Assembly (NCBI GenBank): GCA_030524315.1
Contig: JAUNGU010000018.1
Coordinates: 1 to 32,543, forward strand
Direction: 5' to 3'
DNA length: 32,543 nt
Origin: Peptococcaceae bacterium
GTDB lineage: Bacteria > Bacillota > Peptococcia > Peptococcales > Peptococcaceae
Shown here: positions 25,965 through 32,543 of the stretch, piece after piece
Layout: every line of letters starts with the position of its first letter
Numbering within the stretch: the stretch's first letter is position 1
Translations under genes and position numbers: made by a program
Notes under the pieces: model-generated
Seen by the model: the letters and a program-made list of their open reading frames with translations, nothing else
Told to the model about the DNA's origin: nothing
Database searches by the model: none

Positions 25965-25986
25965 AGGACAAAATGTTCATTTTGTC
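25965..25986 (-). repeat. Right inverted repeat of the invertible element
   Basis: AGGACAAAATG, central TT, CATTTTGTC: exact reverse complement of 25728-25749 and itself palindromic with 9-bp arms around the centre. Two bases beyond the outer end, GAGC is again shared with the left site. Confidence 0.9.
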
Positions 25987-26037
25987 TCGAGCCGCCCTCG
26001 TTGGCAGTGGAAAAATTTTAGAAAGGAAGCGAGCAAG

Positions 26038-29000
26038 ATGTACAAAAAACTATTGATGCTAGTGCTGTCGTTGTGCCTCATTGTAGGACTGGTTCCTGTA
26101 GCCGCCATGGCAGCAGACGACGCGCCGACGTCAGACGTTTCTGGAGGCGTGACGTGGAAGATTGCAGACGGAACGCTGACCGTTTCTGCCGCAAATGCGC
26201 AGGATGCAGAGGAGGGGTACGCCCCTGGGCAGATGAAGGATTGGGATTACGACAAGGTCCCAAATGAAAAAGCGCCATGGTATTCTCAATCGAAAGACAT
26301 CAAAACGATTGAGATTGAAGACGGAGTAACCAATATTGGTAACTACGCTTTCCGTGGATTGTCTAAAGTTACAAATGTATCAATTGGCAAAAATGTTGAA
26401 AAGATTGGAAAACAGGTTTTTCGTGGGACAGCACTGACGCAAGTGACTATTCCAGAAAATGTTCAGATGATCAATAGCTACGCTTTTCAATTAGCAAATA
26501 ACCTCACAAAAATCACTATTCAAGGTGATGGGATCACGTTGGAAGCAGGTGCCTTCCAGCAAGCAGAAAAACTTGAAACCCTCGAGCTCCCAGCGTCCGT
26601 TGCAGAAATCGGTGAAGGTGCAATCAGAAAATGCTTTGCATTGACGACGGTGACCTTTGGTGGTAATGAGAGCACATCAGATGGGCGTTATATTGCTAAA
26701 GAGGGCATGCTCCTTGGAGACAACGGCGCGAAACTCTTGGGCATTTTTGGCGAAACTGCAAAAAAAGATACCTTGACCGTGCCGGAAGATGTGACCAGTA
26801 TTGGTGATTTCGTTTTGGACGGGTATGCAAACATTACAACAGTTGAGTTGCCGTCGAATCTGACTGATTTGAGTCCTAGTGCCTTGGCTGGTGCCAATCT
26901 GAATAATATCACTACAAGCTCACCTACGGCAGATAGTAAATTCTCATATGATGATGGTGTGCTGTATCAGACCAAGAATGGTCAGAAAAAATTGCTGTAT
27001 TGTGTTGTTAGCAAAACGTTTGATAATGGTGCATTTACGGTGCCAGCTGACGTGACAACCATTGAAAAAAATGCGTTCTCTCAAAATAAAAATCTGACAA
27101 CCGTCAACATGGGCGAAGCTCTGACAACTATTTCTCGTGATGCCTTTGCAGATTGTGAGAAACTCACTACGATTAATTGGGGGGACAGCAAAGTCGAAAG
27201 CATTGGCGAGAACGCATTCAAAAACACAGCTTTAACCAGCGAAAAGTTGCCAACTACTCTTAAAACCATCGGCGACAGTGCCTTCCAGAATACATCTTTA
27301 ACCAATGTTGTACTGTCAACTGGCGTTACTTTCATCGGGAAAAATGCCTTTGCAGATTGCAAAAGCTTGAAGACTGTTACTTTGAATGAAAAACTTACAA
27401 GCATCGGCGACAGTGCCTTCCAGAATACAGCTTTAGAAAGCGTGACGCTGCCAGATAGTGTGACCACTGTAGGAACGCAAGCTTTCGATGGTTGCAATTT
27501 GACCTATTTCAAGGCTGGCAGTCAGCTCACATCTATTGGCGAACGTGCCCTGCAATTCAAGCAAACAGGCGCACAGGACAGCATTCTCGTTGATTTGACT
27601 GCTTTGTCTAATGACGTCGCTCTTGGCAAAGATTTCTTACAAACTGGCGATAATGGTGTCATCAATGGCTATCGCCAGGTGTATGTGGCCAACGATGATA
27701 TTCTGAAAAAAGTTCGGGAGACAGGAGCCTATTCTAATGTCAGCTATATAGTCACTCAGGGGCTGGCTTTGGAAACCAAACAGCCAACTGGTGATAATGA
27801 ACTGGCAACATTAGCTTATCCAAACGGAAAGTATTCCTACGAGATTGCAGAGCTTGTGGCTAATCCTGTTCATAAACACGAAAATACTGAGCTTACAGAG
27901 TCAAGCCTTGATGGCTGTGTTGCAGTTGCTAGAGCTGTACCAGAATATAGCGTTACATTAAAAGATCCAACAAAAACGTACACCTATACTGGATCTGAAA
28001 TTAAGCCAGAAATCCTGGTGAAGTACATGAATGGTAATAAAGAGCTTCAACCAGTGAAAGTAGAGTATGAAAACAATACCAACGCAGGGCAAGCCAAAGC
28101 AAAAGTGACTGTTGTCAATGGCGGCAAGGTGTATGAGGTGCCATTTATCATCGATAAAGCACCACTCACCATCAAGGCGGATGATCAGCAGATCACTGTA
28201 GGTGATCCTCTTCCAGAATTTACCTACACTGCAACAGTTTGGAAGGGCACAGATGATGAGACACTGCTGAAAGGGCTCACTCTCACCAGTAATGGCGCAG
28301 ATAAGGACAAAGTAGGAAACTACACCATTACATTCAATGAAAATAATAAAGTAGAATTAAAAAACTACGACATCACATATGTGGATGGCACCCTGACCGT
28401 TTCCGCACCATCCACCGGCCCAGCGACATACGCCATCGCCGCCAGCAAGGCCGACCACGGCACTGTCGCTGTCAATCCAACGAAGGCCGTGCGTGGCAAA
28501 AATGTCACCATCACCGCCAAAGCCGACGCTGGCTATGAAGTCGACGCCGTCAAGGTCACCGACCGCAACGGCAAATCCGTGAAGGTCACGGCAAACAGCG
28601 ACGGCACCTACAGCTTCACGATGCCCGCATCGAAGGTGGACGTGAGCGTTTCCTTCAAGGCGGCAAGCGTCGACCCTCAGCCACAGCCAACGCCGGAAAA
28701 TCCTTTCAGCGACGTGGCTGACGATGCCTTCTATCACGACGCCGTGCTCTGGGCGGTTGATAATAAGATCACCAACGGCACCAGCGCCACGACGTTCAGC
28801 CCAAATCTGGCCTGCACCCGTGCGCAAATGATCTGCTTCCTCTGGAATCAGGCCGGTCAGCCAGCGCCAAAGGGCGATGAAATGCCATTCACTGACGTGG
28901 CCGAAGGCACGTATTACCACGACGCGGTACAGTGGGCTGTCGAGCAGGGATTGGCTGCTGGCACCTCCAGCACGACCTTCTCGCCAAATGTGACGCTGAC

Positions 29001-29223
29001 CCGCGGCCAGACCGTCACCTTCCTCTATCGCGCGGCTGGCGAGCCAGCTGTGAACGCTGACAATAGCTTCACCGACGTGGCAGACGGCGCCTACTACGCC
29101 GATGCCGTCGCTTGGGCCGTGCAGAATGGCGTCACCGTTGGCACTGCAACGAACACCTTCAGCCCGGATGCAGATTGCACCCGTGGCCAGATCGTGACCT
29201 TCCTCTGGCGCGCTGCTGAATAA
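26038..29223 (+). CDS. BspA-like leucine-rich-repeat surface protein with SLH anchor
   Basis: A 1061-residue secreted protein. Signal peptide 1-25 (MYKKLLMLVLSLCLIVGLVP..AMA). Residues about 80-530 are LRR_5 (BspA-type) repeats, with cores such as LTSIGDSAFQNTALESVTLP. Residues about 636-785 are MBG-like immunoglobulin folds (YTYTGSEIKPEI, PLTIKADDQQITVGDPLPEF). Residues about 790-880 resemble an InlB-type bacterial repeat (HGTVAVNPTKAVRGKNVTITAKADAGYEV). Three SLH domains from about 888 to the end (FSDVADDAFYHDAVLWA, TTFSPN, CTRAQM) would bind cell-wall polymer. BspA-type LRRs often mediate adhesion. GAAAGGAAG is the ribosome binding site. No fixed rightward promoter is seen between the switch element and the ATG. 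The LRR-MBG part is clearly more AT-rich than the InlB-SLH part. Confidence 0.93.
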   Translation: MYKKLLMLVLSLCLIVGLVPVAAMAADDAPTSDVSGGVTWKIADGTLTVSAANAQDAEEGYAPGQMKDWDYDKVPNEKAPWYSQSKDIKTIEIEDGVTNIGNYAFRGLSKVTNVSIGKNVEKIGKQVFRGTALTQVTIPENVQMINSYAFQLANNLTKITIQGDGITLEAGAFQQAEKLETLELPASVAEIGEGAIRKCFALTTVTFGGNESTSDGRYIAKEGMLLGDNGAKLLGIFGETAKKDTLTVPEDVTSIGDFVLDGYANITTVELPSNLTDLSPSALAGANLNNITTSSPTADSKFSYDDGVLYQTKNGQKKLLYCVVSKTFDNGAFTVPADVTTIEKNAFSQNKNLTTVNMGEALTTISRDAFADCEKLTTINWGDSKVESIGENAFKNTALTSEKLPTTLKTIGDSAFQNTSLTNVVLSTGVTFIGKNAFADCKSLKTVTLNEKLTSIGDSAFQNTALESVTLPDSVTTVGTQAFDGCNLTYFKAGSQLTSIGERALQFKQTGAQDSILVDLTALSNDVALGKDFLQTGDNGVINGYRQVYVANDDILKKVRETGAYSNVSYIVTQGLALETKQPTGDNELATLAYPNGKYSYEIAELVANPVHKHENTELTESSLDGCVAVARAVPEYSVTLKDPTKTYTYTGSEIKPEILVKYMNGNKELQPVKVEYENNTNAGQAKAKVTVVNGGKVYEVPFIIDKAPLTIKADDQQITVGDPLPEFTYTATVWKGTDDETLLKGLTLTSNGADKDKVGNYTITFNENNKVELKNYDITYVDGTLTVSAPSTGPATYAIAASKADHGTVAVNPTKAVRGKNVTITAKADAGYEVDAVKVTDRNGKSVKVTANSDGTYSFTMPASKVDVSVSFKAASVDPQPQPTPENPFSDVADDAFYHDAVLWAVDNKITNGTSATTFSPNLACTRAQMICFLWNQAGQPAPKGDEMPFTDVAEGTYYHDAVQWAVEQGLAAGTSSTTFSPNVTLTRGQTVTFLYRAAGEPAVNADNSFTDVADGAYYADAVAWAVQNGVTVGTATNTFSPDADCTRGQIVTFLWRAAE
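27268..27429 (+). repeat. 27-bp direct repeat inside the leucine-rich-repeat region
   Basis: Bases 27268-27294 and 27403-27429 are identical over 27 bases, 135 bases (45 codons, two LRR units) apart, encoding IGDSAFQNT in both. Near-identical DNA in an LRR array allows copy-number change by recombination. Confidence 0.85.
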
Positions 29224-29242
29224 TTCTAAGCGCAGATTTTTC

Positions 29243-29274
29243 ATCCTCTCCGAGCAATTTCGGAGAGGATTTTT
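29243..29274 (+). terminator. Rho-independent terminator of the surface-protein gene
   Basis: 11-bp perfect stem ATCCTCTCCGA (29243-29253) with TCGGAGAGGAT (29260-29270), followed by five T. Confidence 0.9.
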
Positions 29275-29353
29275 CGTGCGCAAATTTTTTTCTCGAGGAG
29301 TATTGTGCACCGATAAAAATCCCCGCCAGAGGGCGTGAGAGGGCGAAATCATC

Positions 29354-29382
29354 TTGCAGGATGCATCGCGAATGTGTAAAAT
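29354..29382 (+). promoter_or_regulatory. Promoter of the membrane-anchored beta-rich protein gene
   Basis: TTGCAG (29354-29359), 17 bases, TAAAAT (29377-29382); predicted leader about 29 bases. Confidence 0.65.
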
Positions 29383-29417
29383 AGAAAAGAACGAGGAAAG
29401 CGAGGGAGGCAAGGATA

Positions 29418-30449
29418 ATGGATGCACGAATAAAATATTTTCTCAAAAAAACACGCCGCTACCAAGCCTTGTTTGTGGCTGTTGCGGTGCTTTGTCTTCT
29501 GGTTTTTCTGGTGTTCAATTTTAGCCTCAACGATCGCCACGGCGCCTTTTCGACGCCGTCCAGCAATGGCCAACAGCTAGAGATTCCGCTGGACCGCGAG
29601 TCGCTGCAAAGGCTCTCCATCGAGGCCAGCAATGTCAAGCTCGAGCTGGGCATGGCCAGTAGCCTTTCCAAGCCGCAGGTGACCGTCTCTGGCCAGGGAT
29701 ACACGAACCAAATGGCCAAGGTGGACATCAAGGATGGCAATTGCGTCATTCGCCTTTTGGGTGATGAGGCTGATGAGGAAAGCCTCACCATGCAGGTGCT
29801 GCTCCCTCAGAGCGATCTCGAGAGCGTCACCATCAACGGCCAAGCCGTGAACCTGCATGTGGATCAGCTGCGTGTCGGCTATCTCGGTGCGGATATTGAT
29901 GGCGGCTATGGCTATTTTGCTAACGTCAAGGCAAAGGGCATCGACGTGGTCACCGATGGCGCGCCACTGCGTTTTGCAGATAACCGTGCCACCAGCGTTT
30001 CCGTGGATGGCGATGAGACCTCTCTGACCATGCTCGAGAACAAATTTGAGCAGGTCCAGACGGCCCTCGACAGCGGCGATATTTTCGTTTACAACAAGCG
30101 TGCCCACGGCCAATGGCAGATGGACACGGTAGAGGGCGACATCACCATGCTCACCCAGAATCTGCCGTACAACCTCCTCATTGACGCCGCCGTTTCCGGC
30201 GATGGCGCCACAGACGTGAGCTATGAGGGGCGTTTCTGGAAGGATGCTCAGGTTGTGCGCGAAACGGCGCAACGCTACTATGGGAGCGTTGGCAACAATC
30301 CGACGAAAACCATCAGCTGCACCACGGATGATGGCGACATTGACATCGGCAAGCGTGCCCGCTACAGCGATATGGACCCATACGCCAGCGATTATCCATA
30401 CGCCAACACCAATCCATACCTCATCGAACGCGGCACTATTACAAAATAA
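29418..30449 (+). CDS. Membrane-anchored protein with DUF4097-like beta-solenoid domain
   Basis: 343 residues. A short basic cytoplasmic start (MDARIKYFLKKTRRYQ) precedes one membrane segment (about 17-36), so the rest is extracellular. The body alternates short beta strands with Gly/Asp turns (LSIEASNVKLELGM, ESVTINGQAVNLHVDQLRVGYLGADIDGGYGYF, TTDDGDIDIG), the pattern of DUF4097 putative adhesin/anti-sigma-like domains that form beta-solenoids. No catalytic residues can be proposed. The tail has a Tyr/Pro/Asn-rich repeat (MDPYASDYPYANTNPYLIE). GGAGGCAAGG precedes ATG 29418. Assignment to DUF4097 is by pattern only. It is between its own promoter and a terminator. Confidence 0.72.
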   Translation: MDARIKYFLKKTRRYQALFVAVAVLCLLVFLVFNFSLNDRHGAFSTPSSNGQQLEIPLDRESLQRLSIEASNVKLELGMASSLSKPQVTVSGQGYTNQMAKVDIKDGNCVIRLLGDEADEESLTMQVLLPQSDLESVTINGQAVNLHVDQLRVGYLGADIDGGYGYFANVKAKGIDVVTDGAPLRFADNRATSVSVDGDETSLTMLENKFEQVQTALDSGDIFVYNKRAHGQWQMDTVEGDITMLTQNLPYNLLIDAAVSGDGATDVSYEGRFWKDAQVVRETAQRYYGSVGNNPTKTISCTTDDGDIDIGKRARYSDMDPYASDYPYANTNPYLIERGTITK

Positions 30450-30454
30450 TTCAC

Positions 30455-30492
30455 ATGCGACCAGCCAACGAAAAACGCTGGTCGCATTTTTT
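30455..30492 (+). terminator. Rho-independent terminator before the TauE/SafE gene
   Basis: 11-bp perfect stem ATGCGACCAGC (30455-30465) with GCTGGTCGCAT (30477-30487), then six T. The next gene starts only about 20 bases later and has no visible promoter. Confidence 0.88.
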
Positions 30493-30512
30493 ATTCGCGA
30501 AAGGAGCGTCCC

Positions 30513-31298
30513 ATGCAAGGCGTCATCGTTTTCTTCATCGTGGTCTTTGCTTGCTCGCTGGGGTCCGTCAGCGGCATCGGTGGCGGCATCATCATCAAGC
30601 CCCTCATGGATGCGTTGGGCGGTTTCTCGGCGGCCCACGTCAACGCCATGACGAGCATCACCATCCTCACCATGACCACCGTCAGCATCATCAAAAGCCG
30701 TCGCAATGCCCTGAGCATCAGCTGGCGTGTGGTTGCCTTCTTTATTGTCGGGAGCATTCTCGGAGGGATTCTCGGCAATCTCGCGCTGGCGCGATTCATT
30801 GCTCAGGCCGCCAGCGACGCTACCGTGGTCATTGTGCAGAGCCTCTTGCAAATTCTCTTTGTGCTCGTCGTCATGGCCCATGAGCTTTTCAAAAGCCATA
30901 TCCCCCATTTCAAGGTCAAAAATCCCTTCTTGATGGGTGCCGTTGGCGTCGGCATGGGCATCATCGCTGCCTTTTTGAGCATCGGCGGTGGCCTCATGAA
31001 CCGGCCGCTCTTGATCATCCTTCTGTCAATGACGAGCAAAAGCGCTGTATTCACATCGCTGTGCATCATTTTCTGCGCCCAGGCGTCCAACGTCATCACC
31101 ATGGGGGTCACCACTCACTTTAGCAACGTCGAGCCGGTGGTCATGCTCTTTATGATGGCTGGTGCCATCATCGGCGGCTACGTCGGCGGGGCGGTGGCCA
31201 CCAAGGTCAACGACAAATACTTTGACCGGCTCTTTTTCATCACCCTCGTCGTTATCCTTTGCATCAACGCCGGGAACCTCCTCAGACATTTCATCTAA
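30513..31298 (+). CDS. TauE/SafE-family membrane transporter
   Basis: A 261-residue integral membrane protein with about eight membrane segments. The two family signatures are GSVSGIGGGIIIKPLMDALGG at the start of the first half and AAFLSIGGGLMNRPLL at the second, the internal duplication typical of TauE/SafE (DUF81). Members export or exchange sulfite, sulfoacetate or other organic anions; the substrate here is not determined. In an organism with DsrAB, sulfite or a sulfonate breakdown product is a reasonable but untested guess. GAAAGGAG precedes ATG 30513. The gene follows a terminator with no separate promoter, so it may depend on readthrough. Confidence 0.9.
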   Translation: MQGVIVFFIVVFACSLGSVSGIGGGIIIKPLMDALGGFSAAHVNAMTSITILTMTTVSIIKSRRNALSISWRVVAFFIVGSILGGILGNLALARFIAQAASDATVVIVQSLLQILFVLVVMAHELFKSHIPHFKVKNPFLMGAVGVGMGIIAAFLSIGGGLMNRPLLIILLSMTSKSAVFTSLCIIFCAQASNVITMGVTTHFSNVEPVVMLFMMAGAIIGGYVGGAVATKVNDKYFDRLFFITLVVILCINAGNLLRHFI

Positions 31299-31302
31299 AA
31301 TA

Positions 31303-31342
31303 AAAAGGTGCTAGAAACTCATTTGAGCTTCTAGCACCTTTT
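31303..31342. terminator. Bidirectional terminator between convergent genes
   Basis: 14-bp perfect stem AAAAGGTGCTAGAA (31303-31316) with TTCTAGCACCTTTT (31329-31342), plus inner CTCA/TGAG. A/T-runs on both flanks let it serve both the TauE/SafE gene and the minus-strand epimerase gene. Confidence 0.92.
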
Positions 31343-31345
31343 GCT

Positions 31346-32254
31346 TTAGAAAATATAGTCCATCGCTTCATACAAATTCGAGAAGCGGAAGGTGAAGTCT
31401 TCACGAAGGAGGTTACGCGGCTCGATGTAGTTGCCACGCATCAGGGTATCGGCGCGGAGCTTGCCCCACCAGAGATAGAGGAGGGGCTTTGGCGCTGGGC
31501 GAGAATGATTTTGACCAATAAAGCTCCCGGCCAATCCCGCGAATTCGTATTGCTGGTTGAGGGCCGGGGCAGCCAGATTGTAAATGTCATACTTGCCACC
31601 GTGGTTTTCGATGAAGTAAGTCACAGCGCGCGTCCAATCCTGCATGTGGATCCAAGGAAAAGGCTGCTCGCCAGAACCGTAAACGCCTGCATAGCCAGCC
31701 TTGATTGGCTTGGTGATTTGTGCAAAAACGTGACCGCCATTGCCGAGCACATTAGAGGTACGCAGGAACACCACCCGCTCAAACACTGACTTAAGGGCAG
31801 CACCCTCTGACTCGATGGTCTTGAAAATTTCAGCGTAGTAATCCTTGCCGGCCGGACCGTCCTCATCATAGATATGGGTCGGACGTGTCGTACCGATGCC
31901 GTAGTAGCCTGTAGAAGAGCCAACAAGGAGGACCTTCGGGCGATCAGCAGGATCGGTTTTTTCCATCCATTTGCGCAGATTGTGAAGAGGGCGGACGCGG
32001 GTATCAATGATTTCCTGACGGAAGGAAGCCGTCCAGCGTCCCTCGCTGACAGGAATCCCAGACAGATGCACCACAATATCCACTGGCTCCGAGATTTCGG
32101 AGAAATGGGAAATGTAAGTGATGTTTTCAGAATTGTAGTGTGCCTCAGGGTGCCGCGTTTTCACGAGGCAACGATGCCCACTGTGGGATAAATGTGTGAC
32201 AAGGTTGTTTCCGAGAAAGCCGGTGCCACCCATAACAAGAACTGTTTGAGTCAT
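31346..32254 (-). CDS. TIGR01777-family NAD(P)-dependent epimerase
   Basis: 302 residues, extended SDR fold of the TIGR01777 (YfcH / SDR39U1-like) group, whose substrates are not known. The Rossmann motif is VLVMGGTGFLGNNLVTHL near the N-terminus; family marks are VVHLSGIPVSEGRWTASFRQEI, VLLVGSSTGYYG (Ser and the Tyr of the catalytic region), FERVVFLRTSNVLGNGG and PWIHMQDW, and the C-terminal DUF1731-like part with RNLLREDFTFRFSNLYEA. ATG at 32254 has AAGGAGGGCGAGG immediately upstream on the minus strand. The frame stays open 174 bases further up to 32428, but that piece lacks family similarity and overlaps the promoter. Only minus-strand gene in the window. Confidence 0.9.
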   Translation of the reverse strand: MTQTVLVMGGTGFLGNNLVTHLSHSGHRCLVKTRHPEAHYNSENITYISHFSEISEPVDIVVHLSGIPVSEGRWTASFRQEIIDTRVRPLHNLRKWMEKTDPADRPKVLLVGSSTGYYGIGTTRPTHIYDEDGPAGKDYYAEIFKTIESEGAALKSVFERVVFLRTSNVLGNGGHVFAQITKPIKAGYAGVYGSGEQPFPWIHMQDWTRAVTYFIENHGGKYDIYNLAAPALNQQYEFAGLAGSFIGQNHSRPAPKPLLYLWWGKLRADTLMRGNYIEPRNLLREDFTFRFSNLYEAMDYIF

Positions 32255-32294
32255 GTGATCCTCGCCCTCCTTAATAAACTGTAATGACACTTTT

Positions 32295-32324
32295 ATTTTA
32301 ATCCATGAGCGAACATTGATGCAA
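32295..32324 (-). promoter_or_regulatory. Promoter of the epimerase gene
   Basis: Minus strand: TTGCAT (32324-32319), 18 bases, TAAAAT (32300-32295). Start near 32288, leader about 34 bases. Confidence 0.6.
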
Positions 32325-32460
32325 TAGGGAAAACTGACCCTACAGGCAGATAATGGCGAAAATAAGCGACATATTATTGATAACAGGAATAACGCCCAGG
32401 CTAATGGCAGAAATAGAAGCGGACGCATTTGGAAGAAGGCGCTCAGAATTTCCCGCTCGC

Positions 32461-32530
32461 AAGCCGCCAGCGAAAAATTATCACAAGGCAGAAATTTTTC
32501 GCTGAAAACCCCTTGACGAGAAGCCGCCAG
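32461..32530 (+). repeat. 10-bp direct repeat flanking the terminal promoter region
   Basis: AAGCCGCCAG occurs at 32461-32470 and 32521-32530, exactly 60 bases apart; the second copy lies inside the spacer of the promoter at 32513-32541. Between them is a perfect 10-bp inverted repeat, GCGAAAAATT (32470-32479) with AATTTTTCGC (32493-32502). Possible operator; nothing known binds it. Confidence 0.5.
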
Positions 32531-32541
32531 GTGCGTATAAT
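32513..32541 (+). promoter_or_regulatory. Strong promoter at the window edge
   Basis: TTGACG (32513-32518), 17 bases, TATAAT (32536-32541), one mismatch from consensus. It drives a rightward transcript outside the window. Confidence 0.85.
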
Positions 32542-32543
32542 AA

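Larger units (their letters stand above)
25725..25986. mobile_element. Putative invertible promoter element (phase switch, OFF orientation)
   Basis: A 262-bp intergenic element between the tyrosine recombinase and the surface-protein gene, bounded by inverted 22-bp sites (25728-25749 and 25965-25986; 239 bp centre to centre). It holds one convincing promoter, on the minus strand, and a rightward terminator-like hairpin near the right site. Inversion would place the promoter at about 25893-25921 pointing right, with a start near 25928 and a leader of about 110 bases to the ATG at 26038, while the hairpin would move behind the promoter. Repeats are seen directly; switching is inferred. The AT-rich interior shows no convincing coding sequence. 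Confidence 0.75.

Noticed and set aside
25783..25980. 65-residue minus-strand ORF spanning the invertible element
   Set aside because: It starts inside the right repeat, crosses the terminator-like hairpin and promoter, lacks a ribosome binding site and resembles no family; it is a chance frame in AT-rich DNA.
24874..25986. Prophage or integrative element with attachment sites
   Set aside because: The two sites are inverted, not direct, no tRNA or phage gene is present, and only 0.2 kb lies between them.
32255..32428. N-terminal extension of the epimerase with a hydrophobic stretch
   Set aside because: The strong ribosome binding site and the family N-terminus are at 32254, and the extension overlaps the promoter.

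Overview
The window comes from a bacterium of the phylum Bacillota (Firmicutes), probably an anaerobic, sulfite- or sulfate-reducing Clostridia-type organism resembling Peptococcaceae. Evidence: the Gram-positive rapZ-yvcK-whiA cluster, a T-box leader in front of pheST, strong AGGAGG-type ribosome binding sites with some TTG starts, an S-layer-homology surface protein, and a dissimilatory sulfite reductase cluster of the DsrABD/DsrC type. Genus cannot be fixed from sequence alone. Almost all genes read rightward; only the last gene is on the minus strand.

Layout. 1-4415: end of rapZ, then yvcK, whiA and a large FAD-dependent lipoprotein oxidoreductase, tightly packed. 4416-6241: two separately promoted genes, a DUF1287 protein and an alpha/beta hydrolase. 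6263-11278: promoter, T-box leader, pheS, pheT, lgt and a small DtxR/MntR-type regulator, closed by a terminator. 11318-18934: leuS, then a siroheme amidase-like gene (dsrN) five bases later, a 2[4Fe-4S] ferredoxin, dsrA, dsrB, dsrD, an unrecognised 66-residue protein and dsrC, closed by a strong terminator. 18988-21385: a phosphoribosyltransferase and ilvD. 21489-24809: a GT4 glycosyltransferase with a two-component system. 24874-29274: a tyrosine recombinase, a 0.26-kb element bounded by inverted palindromic repeats, and a 1061-residue leucine-rich-repeat/S-layer surface protein. 29354-31342: a membrane-anchored beta-rich protein and a TauE/SafE anion transporter. 31346-32324: a TIGR01777-type epimerase on the minus strand. 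A near-consensus promoter closes the window.

The most interesting system is 24874-29223. A complete tyrosine recombinase is followed by two 22-bp sequences that are exact inverted copies of each other and each nearly a perfect palindrome, differing from their own reverse complement only in the central AA/TT. Between them lies a good promoter (extended -10) that points away from the surface-protein gene, and a terminator-like hairpin that would block rightward readthrough. Inversion would aim the promoter at the gene and move the hairpin behind it. This reads as a phase-variation switch, captured here in the OFF orientation, analogous in logic to the RecV/cwpV switch of Clostridioides difficile. 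The switch is an inference; repeats, promoter elements and recombinase residues are read directly.

The second point of interest is the sulfite reductase cluster: its siroheme-modifying enzyme is placed behind leuS, a ferredoxin leads dsrAB, and a small unknown acidic protein with its own promoter sits between dsrD and dsrC. The Fe-S/siroheme cysteines of DsrA and DsrB and both C-terminal cysteines of DsrC are intact. No dsrMKJOP, aprAB, sat or qmo genes are in the window, so whether the cell reduces sulfate or only sulfite cannot be decided here.
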